Positions 8,352 to 17,855 of a stretch of DNA of 61,957 nt are shown here, piece after piece; position 1 is the stretch's first letter, and each line of letters opens with the position of its first letter. Made by a program: the position numbers and the translations under genes. Origin of the DNA: Prevotella sp. (GTDB taxonomy: Bacteria; Bacteroidota; Bacteroidia; Bacteroidales; Bacteroidaceae); contig JAFYYV010000032.1 of NCBI GenBank assembly GCA_017557405.1, positions 1-61,957 on the forward strand, given 5' to 3'. A model generated the notes under the pieces. It worked only from the letters and a program-made list of their open reading frames with translations. It had not been told where the DNA came from and did no database searches.

Positions 8352-11300
8352 ATGAGAAGTTTCAAAGCAAAGAAAACAGCCTTCTGTATCGGATTGTGCT
8401 TCTTAGGCATGACCTCCGTACAACAGGCTTCGGCAGCTACTGAATCAGTGGCTTCCGTACAGCAAACGAAGCAGGCTACTGGTCAGGTGTCAGACTCTCA
8501 AGGTCCCCTGGTTGGAGCCACGGTTATGGAGAAAGGTACTAGTAATGGTACTGTCACCGACTTAAACGGTAATTTCTCCCTTAATGTCAAGTCGGGCGCT
8601 ACGCTCGTCATCTCTTATGTGGGTTATGTGACCCAGGAAATCAAGGCTGATTCCAACATGCGCATCACCCTTGCCGAAGATGGACACTCTGTCAATGAGG
8701 TCGTTGTCATCGGTTATGGTACCCAACGCCGTGAAGCAGTAACAGGTTCGGTTGCCAATGTGAATGGTGAAAAACTGAACCAGATTGCAGCCACCAACGC
8801 CGCTCAGGCCCTGCAAGGTCGTGTAGCCGGTGTGCTCATGACACAAACTTCTACTAAGCCTGGAGAGGAAATGCAAATCCGCATCCGTGGTCAGCGCTCA
8901 CTGAGTGCTAGCAACGACCCGCTGATTGTGCTCGATGGAATCCCCTTCATGGGACAACTCTCGGATATCAATCCAGCTGACATCAAGTCGATGGATATCC
9001 TGAAAGACGCCTCCGCCACCGCCATTTACGGTTCTCGTGGTGCCAACGGTGTGATTATCATCACTACTGCAAAGGGCAACCAAGGTGCTCCCGCCAAAGT
9101 GTCCTATAATGGTTATATCAGCTTCAAGAAGGTATTCAGCAAATATCCGATGATGGATGGTCCTACTTTCTCGAAGTTCCGTCAGTATGCTGGCAAGTAT
9201 CAGAACTCGCTTGACGAGAGCGACGACACCAATACTGACTGGCAGGATTTGTACTACCAGACGGGTGTCAGCCACAACCATGACATGAGCGTTTTCGGTG
9301 GTACCAACGGTGGCAGTTATAGTTTCGGCGCTGGTTACTATCACGATGAATCGCCCGTTCCCACTGAGGGTTACAATCGTATCTCCGTGCGTGGTAACTT
9401 TGACCAGATGGTTGGCAAATGGTTCCGCTTCGGTCTGAGCACCAACAACAGCTATCGTATGACTCAGGGTGTCAACAACATGTATAACATTTTGAGCACG
9501 ACTCCATTGGCAAGCCCATACGATGCAGACGGCAATCTGAAGCGTTACAACACTCTGCCTGCTGACGACCAAGTGGTTGTTACGAAGGAGACTGTTGAGC
9601 GCGACAAAGATGTCTGGCTGAGCGAGAACAAGGGTATTGGCTCTTACAACACACTCTTCGGAGAGGTGAAATGCCCGTGGGTTGAAGGTCTGAGCTATCG
9701 CATCAACATCGGTTTGAACTTCCGTTCTTCAAAGTCTGGCTCTTTCACAGGTACTGGTATTAACAGCAAGGATCCCAATGCCGTCAACAGCGGTTCTATC
9801 TATGAGAACCAAACCCGCAACTGGGCTGTTGAGAACCTGCTGAATTATGACCGTGCATTTGGCAAGCATAATATTAATGTAGTAGGTATGTATTCTGCAG
9901 AGCAGACTACTTACGAGCAGACTGGTGGTTCCGCACAAGACATTCCTGCCGACTACTTCCAATACTATGCACTCGACAAGGCCACTGGTCAGGCTAACCT
10001 CACAGGTTACAACTACTGGCAGAGCGGTCTGATTTCTTGGATGGGTCGTGTGATGTACTCTTATGACAACAAGTACATGCTCTCTGTTGCTCTTCGTTCC
10101 GATGGTTCTTCTCGTCTTGCTGAGGGTCACAAATGGCACACTTATCCCGCTATCAGCGCTGGTTGGAACATCGCACGTGAGGAATTCATGGAGGGCACCA
10201 AGTCGTGGCTCGACAACCTGAAGTTCCGCGTGGGTTATGGTGAGACTTCTAACCAAAGTATCAACCCCTACTCCACCCTCGGTGGATTGGCTATCCGCAA
10301 CTACAACTTCGGTGATGGAACCAACTACAAGGCTGGTTACTACGTGAACGCACTGCCTAACCCCAACCTCGGCTGGGAGTACTCTAAGACTTGGAACTTC
10401 GGTATCGACTTCTCAATGCTCAATGGTCGTCTGTCTGGATCACTCGAATATTATACTCAGAAGACCAACGATATTCTGCTCGACGTCTCTCTGCCTTCCA
10501 CCTCTGGTGTAAACAGCTTTACTGGTAACATCGGTAAGACCCAGAACAAGGGTTGGGAATTCACCTTGAACGGCATCATTATCGATAATAAGAATGGTTG
10601 GAACTGGGATGCTGGTATCAACCTTTATCAGAACCGCAACAAGTTGACAGCCTTGGCTTCTGGCGAAGATCGCGACGAGGGTAACCGCTGGTTCGTGGGT
10701 TATCCCATCGATGTCATCTACGACTATGAGTACGAAGGACTGTGGCAGGCTGGAGAAGAGGAAGCTATGAACATCCTGGAACCTGGTGGCAACGTAGGTA
10801 TGATCAAGGTGAAATACACTGGTGATTACGATGCCAATGGTCTGCCTACCCGTGCTATTGGTCCTGACGATCGTCAAATCATAAGCATGGAACCCGATCT
10901 TATTGGTGGTTTCCACACGACAGTCGGCTATAAGGGCTTCGATTTGAACGTCATTGGTGCCTTCCAGGTTGGTGGCAAACTCATCTCTGCCATCCACTCG
11001 TCCAACGGCTACCTAAACATGCTGACTGGTCGTCGCAACAACATCGATGTTGACTATTGGACTGAGGATAACACGGGAGCCAAGTATCCGAAACCAGGTG
11101 GTATCCTAAGCGGAGACAACCCCAAGTATGGTTCCACCCTCGGTTACTTTGATGCTGGCTATCTGAAGATCCGGGCGATCACTCTCGGCTACAATTTCCA
11201 AAATCTGAAGGCTGTCAAGGACTTTGGCATCAACCGTCTGCGCCTCTATGCTACGATTCAGAATCCGTTCGTACTGTTCTCGCCGTTCAACAACGAGAGC

Positions 11301-11447
11301 GGACTCGACCCCGAAACGAACTCATGGGCCAACCAGAACACCGCTGTGGCTTACAGCGAGTACTCTGGCAAGCACAGGATGCCGATTGTAGGTTACAACA
11401 CACCTGCTACCCGCAACTTTATCTTCGGTCTCAACGTGACTTTCTAA
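8352..11447 (+). CDS. SusC/RagA family TonB-linked outer membrane transporter
   Basis: This 1031-residue outer-membrane transporter imports oligosaccharides together with its SusD lipoprotein. It has a signal peptide (1-28, ending 'QQASAA'), a carboxypeptidase-regulatory-like domain (about 43-110, 'LVGATVMEKGTSNGTVTD'), the SusC plug signature 'VVIGYGTQRREAVTGSVA' (about 117-135), the plug domain with 'ANGVIIITT', then a long beta-barrel ending in a C-terminal phenylalanine ('GLNVTF'), the usual outer-membrane assembly signal. Length is normal for the family. susD follows within 20 bp, and the HTCS and a GH115 enzyme flank the pair, pointing to a glucuronoxylan-derived substrate (inference from context). 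Confidence 0.96.
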   Translation: MRSFKAKKTAFCIGLCFLGMTSVQQASAATESVASVQQTKQATGQVSDSQGPLVGATVMEKGTSNGTVTDLNGNFSLNVKSGATLVISYVGYVTQEIKADSNMRITLAEDGHSVNEVVVIGYGTQRREAVTGSVANVNGEKLNQIAATNAAQALQGRVAGVLMTQTSTKPGEEMQIRIRGQRSLSASNDPLIVLDGIPFMGQLSDINPADIKSMDILKDASATAIYGSRGANGVIIITTAKGNQGAPAKVSYNGYISFKKVFSKYPMMDGPTFSKFRQYAGKYQNSLDESDDTNTDWQDLYYQTGVSHNHDMSVFGGTNGGSYSFGAGYYHDESPVPTEGYNRISVRGNFDQMVGKWFRFGLSTNNSYRMTQGVNNMYNILSTTPLASPYDADGNLKRYNTLPADDQVVVTKETVERDKDVWLSENKGIGSYNTLFGEVKCPWVEGLSYRINIGLNFRSSKSGSFTGTGINSKDPNAVNSGSIYENQTRNWAVENLLNYDRAFGKHNINVVGMYSAEQTTYEQTGGSAQDIPADYFQYYALDKATGQANLTGYNYWQSGLISWMGRVMYSYDNKYMLSVALRSDGSSRLAEGHKWHTYPAISAGWNIAREEFMEGTKSWLDNLKFRVGYGETSNQSINPYSTLGGLAIRNYNFGDGTNYKAGYYVNALPNPNLGWEYSKTWNFGIDFSMLNGRLSGSLEYYTQKTNDILLDVSLPSTSGVNSFTGNIGKTQNKGWEFTLNGIIIDNKNGWNWDAGINLYQNRNKLTALASGEDRDEGNRWFVGYPIDVIYDYEYEGLWQAGEEEAMNILEPGGNVGMIKVKYTGDYDANGLPTRAIGPDDRQIISMEPDLIGGFHTTVGYKGFDLNVIGAFQVGGKLISAIHSSNGYLNMLTGRRNNIDVDYWTEDNTGAKYPKPGGILSGDNPKYGSTLGYFDAGYLKIRAITLGYNFQNLKAVKDFGINRLRLYATIQNPFVLFSPFNNESGLDPETNSWANQNTAVAYSEYSGKHRMPIVGYNTPATRNFIFGLNVTF

Positions 11448-11463
11448 TTGAAAATTGAAAATT

Positions 11464-13443
11464 ATGAATATTATGAAAACTAAGAGTATCAAATATTTCA
11501 TCGCTGCGGGTCTTGTATGCTGTGGCCTTTCCACCACGATGACATCTTGTGATGATGTTCTCGACGAGCAGCCTCGCAGCCAGTTCGACCCGACATTCTT
11601 CAATACGAAGGCGGGTATCGAGGGCGGTTTGACATCGCTTTATGCACATTTGCGCTATTTCTATGGCAATGGTTATTGGTTGAATGCCTGTGAAACAGGT
11701 ACAGACGAGTACACCTATGCACAATCTGCTGATGGTAACTTCAAGGATGCCGACCTCTCTGGAGTTGGTTCAATGACTTCTTCCAATAGTATTGCCGGCG
11801 GATGCTGGGGAACAGCTTTCGCAAATATCAACACTGCAAGCGGTATCATCGAGAATGGCGCTGAAGCGGGTATCGATGCTTCCCTATTGGCTGAGGCATA
11901 TTTCTTCCGTGCATTCGACTATTTCCTCCTTGTGCAGTACTATGGTGGTGTACCCCTCGATTTAGGTGCTGGAGAACTGAAGTTCAACACTTCTACCGTT
12001 CGTACCTCTGTTCGCAATACTGTGCCTGAGGTATATGCCGCTATATTCAGCGACTTGGAGAAGGCAATTGCCGACCTCCCCGAGAATCCTCGTTTGACAG
12101 GTACCGTTACGAAGAACGTGGCTCGCCTGTATCTCTCGAAAGCTTACCTGACATACGCCTGGTGGTTGGAGAATCCCAACAACATTCCAACCTATCCCGA
12201 GTGCAGCCGTAATTCTGGAGAAGCTCAAAGCTATTTCCAGAAGGCATACGATGTAGCTCAGCAGGCCATCAACAATCCAGGCCCCTATAAACTACAGAAC
12301 ACTTTCTATGATGTGAACGTGGCCACCAACGACCGCAATGCCGAGATCATGCTCTATGCCGACCACGACGAGGACGAGAAGTATGGTAATGGTGGAACTG
12401 GTTATGGTTGGGGTAGCGGTGGATCTCCCGAGAACTTCGCTTACTGGATGGAGACATGGAACTATACCGAGATGATAGCCAAAGCCAAGGATAAGAAAGG
12501 TGAGGATATAAACCTCAATCCCGTACAGCGTGAAGCTGTTCAGGGCCTCGGGCGTCCTTGGACCCGTATGGCTCCTGTGGCCGATGCCTTCATCGAGGGT
12601 GGTGTTTGGGAAGATGCCGTCAAGGCTATCGACTCACGCTACGATGCTACGTTTACCCTGAGCTACTACACCAACTGGCAGAAGGCTGGAGGGGATAACG
12701 CTTCCATCATGTTCGTACAGGGTGCCAATGGCATGCAGGTCAATCATGGAGACGTTTACTTCAGCTGGGTTCCCGAGAGCGAGGACAGCAAGATCAATTA
12801 CACTGGTGCCGATGGTAAGCTTGGCTTCGGCGAAATGGCTGGTCGTCCCGACTTCGTAGTTGCTGTGAACCACATCAGCCGTAAGAAGTACCCCATCAAC
12901 TGGAAGATTGGTATCTATCGTACAGACAATGCTGGTGGCCTTGGCTCAAAGGTTAACGGTGGTAGCCCCCGTCCTTGGAACATCGCTAAGTTCTCTGAGT
13001 TCTATCTCATCGCCGCTGAGGCTGCTGTGAAACTTGGTAAAAACAATGAAGCCAAGAATCTTGTCAATGTGCTTCGTGCTCGTGCCGGTAAGATGACCTA
13101 TTGCGTGAACAACAGAGCTTCCCTGATAGCCGACCATAGCGCCGAAATGCTGGCTGCCACACCTGCCACCATCACCATCGACTACATCCTCGATGAGCGC
13201 AGCCGTGAGTTCTGGGGTGAGGGATATCGTTGGTTCGACCTCGTTCGCACACAGAAGTGGGCCGAGCGTGCAGGCACCTATCGCATCGCTGGTAGTGGCT
13301 ATACTGATAAGGATCTGGAAACATTCAAACGTGACATCCCCGTAGGTTACTACCTCCGTCCGATCCCACAGGGTCAGCTTGACGGTATGGAGATGGATGC
13401 AGCCGAGAAGGCAGCATACCAAAATCCTGCATATAGAGATTAG
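11464..13443 (+). CDS. SusD/RagB family nutrient-binding outer membrane lipoprotein
   Basis: The surface lipoprotein partner of the upstream SusC, expected to bind glycan and lid the transporter. The N-terminus is a lipoprotein signal peptide with lipobox-like 'TMTSC' followed by 'DDVLDEQP', a usual SusD start. The body is rich in aromatic residues and TPR-like helices ('LLAEAYFFRAFDYFLLVQYYG'), and the C-terminus has the SusD/RagB motif 'RSREFWGEGYRWFDLVR'. ATG at 11464 is chosen; the ATG at 11473 gives an equally good signal peptide, while an earlier TTG is unlikely. It is separated from susC by 16 bp and followed by a terminator, so susCD is a two-gene transcript. Confidence 0.95.
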   Translation: MNIMKTKSIKYFIAAGLVCCGLSTTMTSCDDVLDEQPRSQFDPTFFNTKAGIEGGLTSLYAHLRYFYGNGYWLNACETGTDEYTYAQSADGNFKDADLSGVGSMTSSNSIAGGCWGTAFANINTASGIIENGAEAGIDASLLAEAYFFRAFDYFLLVQYYGGVPLDLGAGELKFNTSTVRTSVRNTVPEVYAAIFSDLEKAIADLPENPRLTGTVTKNVARLYLSKAYLTYAWWLENPNNIPTYPECSRNSGEAQSYFQKAYDVAQQAINNPGPYKLQNTFYDVNVATNDRNAEIMLYADHDEDEKYGNGGTGYGWGSGGSPENFAYWMETWNYTEMIAKAKDKKGEDINLNPVQREAVQGLGRPWTRMAPVADAFIEGGVWEDAVKAIDSRYDATFTLSYYTNWQKAGGDNASIMFVQGANGMQVNHGDVYFSWVPESEDSKINYTGADGKLGFGEMAGRPDFVVAVNHISRKKYPINWKIGIYRTDNAGGLGSKVNGGSPRPWNIAKFSEFYLIAAEAAVKLGKNNEAKNLVNVLRARAGKMTYCVNNRASLIADHSAEMLAATPATITIDYILDERSREFWGEGYRWFDLVRTQKWAERAGTYRIAGSGYTDKDLETFKRDIPVGYYLRPIPQGQLDGMEMDAAEKAAYQNPAYRD

Positions 13444-13460
13444 TTAGTTAGATTCGCTTT

Positions 13461-13500
13461 CAACACCAGTCACTATACTTGGTTAGTGGCTGGTGTTTTC
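13461..13500 (+). terminator. Rho-independent terminator after susD
   Basis: The arms AACACCAGTCACTA and TAGTGGCTGGTGTT form a long, nearly perfect stem with a short loop, followed by a T-rich run. It implies that the GH115 gene downstream has its own promoter or depends on read-through. Confidence 0.85.
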
Positions 13501-13610
13501 TTTAATTGGCAATAAAATCGCGATCTCATCGTTATTAAATTGATGGATTTCATCATTCAAATGATGATGAAAGCGTCGTGGCGTTTAAATCTTATGAAAT
13601 TCAGAACGAC

Positions 13611-16082
13611 ATGAAAAAAACTTTGATTCTATTCCTTATGGTGTTGATGGCACGTGGAATGAGCGCTGCCGAACAGTTCGTTGTGTTCCAAACAGCAACT
13701 GACGTGCTTTCGCTGCAAGATGCGGGCATCTCATTCGACACCAACGAACACAGTTGTGTGCAACGGGCTGTCACCAACTTAAAACTAGACTTCGAACGTG
13801 TCACAGGACACATGCCCAACGGAAGCCGCACGGGGATTCTCATTGGCACCGTTGGCGTGAACAAGCAAATCGACCAATGGGTGAAAAAGGGACAACTTCG
13901 CGACCTGAAAGGAAAAACTGAGAAATACATCATCAAGACCATTGGTGACCAATTGGTCATTGCAGGAAGCGACAAGCGAGGCACGGTGTTCGGCATCTAT
14001 GAACTGTCGAAACAGATTGGTGTCTCGCCTTGGTACTATTGGGCTGACGTGCCCATTGAGAAACACGATAACATCTACATAAAGAAAGGTGAATACACCG
14101 ATGGTGAACCTAGCGTACGCTATCGAGGCATCTTCCTTAATGACGAGGCTCCCTGTCTCACCTCTTGGGTGAAAAACACCTTCGGCACCGACTATGGCGA
14201 CCATCATTTCTATGAGAAGGTCTTTGAACTGATTCTTCGTTTGAAAGGCAACTTCCTGTGGCCCGCCATGTGGGGATGGGCTTTCTATGCTGATGATCCC
14301 GAGAACTCGAAGGTGGCCGATGAGATGGGTGTCATCATCGGAACGTCGCACCATGAACCAATGGCTCGCAACCATCAGGAATACGCTCGTCATCGTCAGG
14401 AGTGGGGTGCTTGGAACTACCAAACGAACAAGGAGAATCTAGATCGATTCTTCCGCGAAGGCATCGAACGCATGAATGGCACAGACGATATTGTGACCAT
14501 TGGTATGCGTGGCGATGGTGACGAAGCCATGAGTGAGACGGCAGATACGAAGTTGATGGAGAACATCATCGACAACCAACGCCGCATCATCAAGGAAGTG
14601 ACTGGAAAGCCCGCTGAGAAGACCACACAGGTGTGGGCGTTGTATAAGGAAGTGCAAGACTATTACGATGCAGGTCTCCGCGTTCCTGACGATGTGATGA
14701 TTCTCATCAGCGATGATAACTGGGGCGATATCCGTCGTGTACCCACCGCTGCCGAACGTAGTCGCAAAGGTGGTTGGGGTATTTACTACCACGTGGATTA
14801 CGTGGGTGCTCCCCGCAACACGAAGTGGCTCAACGTCACCCAGACACAGCAGATGTTCGAGCAGTTGTCATTGGCTTACGACTTCGGTATCCAACGCATG
14901 TGGATTCTCAATGTAGGCGACCTGAAACCAATGGAGTATCCCATCCAACTGTTTATGGATATGGCTTGGAATCCGAAGGAGTACACCCAGCAGAACGTCA
15001 CCGATCACACCCGCAGTTTTTTCAGTTCCGTATTCAGCAAAAATGTTGCTGAAGAAGCCGCCGACATCTACAACCGCAACTGCCAATATATGGCTCGCGT
15101 CACTCCCGAGATGCTCGATGCACGTACCTATAATGTGGAAACAGGCGAATGGAGACAGGTGGCTGATGACTACCAACGTTTGGAGCTGCGTGCTGTACGC
15201 CTCTACGACCAGATTCCTTCCGAATCCCGCGATTTCTACCGTCAACTCATCCTCTTCCCCGTGCAGGCAATGGCCAACCTCTACGACATGTACTACGCTC
15301 AGGCAATGAACCAATACCTGTCTGCCAACAAGAACCCTGATGCCAACGAGTGGGCAAATCGTGTAGCACAATGTTTCCATCGCGACTCGTTGCTCTGTGC
15401 TGCCTACAACCACGACATCGCTGGTGGCAAGTGGAACGGCATGATGACACAGAAACACATTGGTTATCGTTCGTGGAATGATAATTTCCGTGCCGACACC
15501 CAACCACGTACATCGCTCGTTGCGTCCAGCGAAGAAGTTGGCGGCTACAGTTTCGGTTATAACAACGGCTACGTGGCTATGGAAGCCGAGCACTACTATA
15601 GTGCCAAAGCTGCAGAAGGCACCGAGTGGACGGTCTATCCTTACTACGGTCGCACTCGTAGTGCAGTCGCCCTGACACCTTATACAGCCTCTGTCGGCAA
15701 TGCTACGTTGACCTACCGATTCTCACTACCCACCGATGCTCCCAAGACTGTTAAGGTGCGCGTTGTGGTAAAATCGACACTCGATTTCCTGAACGTTGGT
15801 GGTTTCGAATATGCCGTCAGTTTGGATGGTGGGGAAGCACAAACGGTGAACTTCAACAAGACACTCGTGGATCGCCAACCCTACATGTACTCCGATTACT
15901 ATCCTGCCGTTGCTCGTCGCGTGGTGGAGAAAGTGGTGGAACTGCCTGTTGGCAATGGTTCCGAACATGAATTGACGTTGCAACCCAAGCACCCTGGTAT
16001 TGTCTTCGAGAAGATTGTGGTTGACTGGGGTGGCTACAAACCCTCGTATCTCTTCATGGACGAGTCGCCCTGCAAACGATAA
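13611..16082 (+). CDS. Glycoside hydrolase family 115 (xylan alpha-1,2-glucuronidase)
   Basis: GH115 enzymes remove (4-O-methyl)glucuronic acid side chains from xylan. The 823-residue product has a signal peptide ('MKKTLILFLMVLMARGMSAA'), an N-terminal domain typical of GH115 (about 20-150), and a catalytic region with the family stretches 'RYRGIFLNDEAP', 'GTSHHEPMARN' and 'TIGMRGDGDEAMSE'. A C-terminal beta-rich domain (about 650-823, with 'YSDYYPAV' and 'HPGIVFEKIVVDWGGY') resembles the GH115 C-terminal domain. Start ATG at 13611 is chosen because it begins the signal peptide; an in-frame GTG upstream is less likely. Position just after susCD makes it the likely catalytic member of the PUL, secreted or surface-exposed. 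Confidence 0.93.
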   Translation: MKKTLILFLMVLMARGMSAAEQFVVFQTATDVLSLQDAGISFDTNEHSCVQRAVTNLKLDFERVTGHMPNGSRTGILIGTVGVNKQIDQWVKKGQLRDLKGKTEKYIIKTIGDQLVIAGSDKRGTVFGIYELSKQIGVSPWYYWADVPIEKHDNIYIKKGEYTDGEPSVRYRGIFLNDEAPCLTSWVKNTFGTDYGDHHFYEKVFELILRLKGNFLWPAMWGWAFYADDPENSKVADEMGVIIGTSHHEPMARNHQEYARHRQEWGAWNYQTNKENLDRFFREGIERMNGTDDIVTIGMRGDGDEAMSETADTKLMENIIDNQRRIIKEVTGKPAEKTTQVWALYKEVQDYYDAGLRVPDDVMILISDDNWGDIRRVPTAAERSRKGGWGIYYHVDYVGAPRNTKWLNVTQTQQMFEQLSLAYDFGIQRMWILNVGDLKPMEYPIQLFMDMAWNPKEYTQQNVTDHTRSFFSSVFSKNVAEEAADIYNRNCQYMARVTPEMLDARTYNVETGEWRQVADDYQRLELRAVRLYDQIPSESRDFYRQLILFPVQAMANLYDMYYAQAMNQYLSANKNPDANEWANRVAQCFHRDSLLCAAYNHDIAGGKWNGMMTQKHIGYRSWNDNFRADTQPRTSLVASSEEVGGYSFGYNNGYVAMEAEHYYSAKAAEGTEWTVYPYYGRTRSAVALTPYTASVGNATLTYRFSLPTDAPKTVKVRVVVKSTLDFLNVGGFEYAVSLDGGEAQTVNFNKTLVDRQPYMYSDYYPAVARRVVEKVVELPVGNGSEHELTLQPKHPGIVFEKIVVDWGGYKPSYLFMDESPCKR

Positions 16083-16135
16083 AGAATTTTTAAATCTCTC
16101 TCTTCGCGAATTAAAAAGCGAATAATAAACACGAA

Positions 16136-16170
16136 CGGAAGTTGTTGACAACCAACGACTTCCGTTTCCC
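16136..16170. terminator. Hairpin terminator between convergent GH115 and menE genes
   Basis: Arms ACGGAAGT (16136-16143) and ACTTCCGT (16159-16166) form a stem between the 3' ends of two converging genes. It is followed by a short T run on the plus strand, and AT-rich sequence lies on both sides, so it may serve both directions. Confidence 0.65.
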
Positions 16171-16198
16171 ATATTCGTATATATCAAAATTAAACTCT

Positions 16199-17197
16199 TT
16201 AAGAGGCATCGATATTTTCAACGAGTTCTTCAGCTATTTGTTGTGCAAGAACACGTGATGGTTTTCCCGTTTCTGTCGTAGGAATCTGAGCAACATGCAG
16301 ATAATGTCGAGGACGCCAATGCTTTGGAAGAACCTGCTCGCAAATACGGCGGGCATCTTCCACATCCCCCTCCGTCAACAATACCACGCATTCTCCGAAC
16401 TTTTCATCACGGCATTTTGTAATCATAAAAGCACTTGATAGATGGCGTCCCAACAGGCGTTCCACTTCCTCCGCCTGAATCTTGATGCCTCCGGAACAAA
16501 TCACATTGTCTCTGCGTCCTAAGATGCGAAACACCTTTTTGTCTCCAGAAATCTGTAGTTCAGCGATGTCGTTGGTAGTCAAAGGACCATTACAGACGTA
16601 TGGAGCATTTATCACAAGACATCCGTCTTCATTCAACGAGACCTCCACCCCATCAAAAGGAGTGTACCACTCGCTAGGTTCCGTGCCGTTCAATCGCCGT
16701 AAAGCCACATGCGATAAGGTTTCAGTCATTCCGTATGTGCTCCACACAGCATTTGGAAAGTCCTTCAAAGCGTCTGCCAACGCATCGTCAATAGGACCGC
16801 CACCGATAATCAGATGACGAATGTTCATCAATCGTTCGCGCTCTTTCGGAACCTGAAGCGAATTCCACACCTGCAAGGGAACCATCGCCGCGAAATCCAA
16901 TGGAGGGAGGGGGCTTTCCAAAGGATGCCCACAAGGTTCCACGCTCACCAATTCCAGTTTTCGAACCAACGAACGCACAACCATCATCTTTCCGGCGATA
17001 TAATCGAGTGGCAGACACAACAACGCTCTGTCGCCCTCGCGCAAGCCCAAGAAATCGCACGTCATACGAGCAGACGCCTCCATGCGCGACTTCTCCACCC
17101 ACAAGGGTTTCGGCATTCCCGTCGAACCACTCGTGTGAACCAACAATCGATGGTCGCCGTTGTTCCACTCGGCAAGAAATTCATCAAGACTCATCAT
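16199..17197 (-). CDS. menE: o-Succinylbenzoate--CoA ligase, short form (AMP-binding)
   Basis: MenE activates o-succinylbenzoate to its CoA thioester, which MenB cyclises in menaquinone synthesis. The 332-residue protein has the adenylate-forming P-loop-like motif 'HTSGSTGMPKPLW' near residue 20, 'STYGMTETLSHVALR' in the middle, 'GRRDNVICSGGIKI' (A8 hinge), and the catalytic lysine region 'TETGKPSRV' near the C-terminus. It lacks the ~120 N-terminal residues of the E. coli enzyme, which is common in Bacteroidales. Start is one of two adjacent ATGs. The other men genes here lie about 3-9 kb upstream on the same strand, so this gene is detached from them. ndk diverges from it, sharing a 114-bp promoter region. 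Confidence 0.9.
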   Translation of the reverse strand: MMSLDEFLAEWNNGDHRLLVHTSGSTGMPKPLWVEKSRMEASARMTCDFLGLREGDRALLCLPLDYIAGKMMVVRSLVRKLELVSVEPCGHPLESPLPPLDFAAMVPLQVWNSLQVPKERERLMNIRHLIIGGGPIDDALADALKDFPNAVWSTYGMTETLSHVALRRLNGTEPSEWYTPFDGVEVSLNEDGCLVINAPYVCNGPLTTNDIAELQISGDKKVFRILGRRDNVICSGGIKIQAEEVERLLGRHLSSAFMITKCRDEKFGECVVLLTEGDVEDARRICEQVLPKHWRPRHYLHVAQIPTTETGKPSRVLAQQIAEELVENIDAS

Positions 17198-17252
17198 AAC
17201 AGGGCAAAATTACAAAATAAATGCCATTTCGTCATCATTATCACGCCATTTG

Positions 17253-17283
17253 TTGCGACAAATGGTAATTTTTTGTATATTTG
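17253..17283 (+). promoter_or_regulatory. Promoter of ndk
   Basis: TTG (17253-17255), 20 bp, then TATATTTG (17276-17283) matches the Bacteroidetes consensus, 28 bp before the ndk ATG. Confidence 0.7.
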
Positions 17284-17311
17284 CAAAGAATTCACAAATA
17301 CAAGACACATT

Positions 17312-17773
17312 ATGGAAACAACACTCGTTCTACTCAAACCCAGCTGTGTACAACGGCAACTCATCGGAGAGATTATCCAACGTTTCGAACGCCGCGGACT
17401 TCGCATCGCAGGCTTGAAGATGATGAAACTCGACGAACCCATCCTGCGTGAGCACTATGCCCACCTTGCCGACCGTCCTTTCTTCCCATCACTCGCCGCC
17501 TCCATGATGGCATCGCCCGTCGTAGCACTCGCCGTTGCAGGACTCGATGCCGTGCAAGTAGTGCGCACGATGACAGGTTCCACCAATGGTCGCGAAGCCG
17601 CTCCTGGTACCATTCGTGGTGACTATTCCATGAGCAATCAGCAGAACATCGTGCATGCCAGCGACTCCACTTCCAATGCCGCCATCGAACTCGCACGATT
17701 CTTCAAGCCCGAGGAGATTTTCGACTACGAAACTCCCACGCAAGCCTACGTTTACGGAGCTGGAGAAGTTTAA
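17312..17773 (+). CDS. ndk: Nucleoside diphosphate kinase
   Basis: Ndk transfers the terminal phosphate from ATP to NDPs through a phosphohistidine, supplying (d)NTPs. The 153-residue product starts 'METTLVLLKPSCVQRQLIGE' and carries the family motifs 'VVRTMTGSTNGREAAPGTIRGDY'-type loop and the active-site histidine in 'NIVHASDS'. One oddity is Cys12 in 'LLKPSCV', where most Ndks have Asp or Gly. The open frame extends far upstream through noncoding DNA and the menE antisense strand; the ATG here fits the family start and the promoter. Confidence 0.95.
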   Translation: METTLVLLKPSCVQRQLIGEIIQRFERRGLRIAGLKMMKLDEPILREHYAHLADRPFFPSLAASMMASPVVALAVAGLDAVQVVRTMTGSTNGREAAPGTIRGDYSMSNQQNIVHASDSTSNAAIELARFFKPEEIFDYETPTQAYVYGAGEV

Positions 17774-17855
17774 CACACCCACCTAAATCCCCTCGGCAAC
17801 ACCATGTGATGCTGGGGGGCATTCTTTTGCATCTCCCTTCTTAATCTTTCATCCC

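Noticed and set aside
16814-17311. Long N-terminal extension of ndk
   Set aside because: It would overlap menE and the promoter region; the family start and promoter both point to ATG at 17312.
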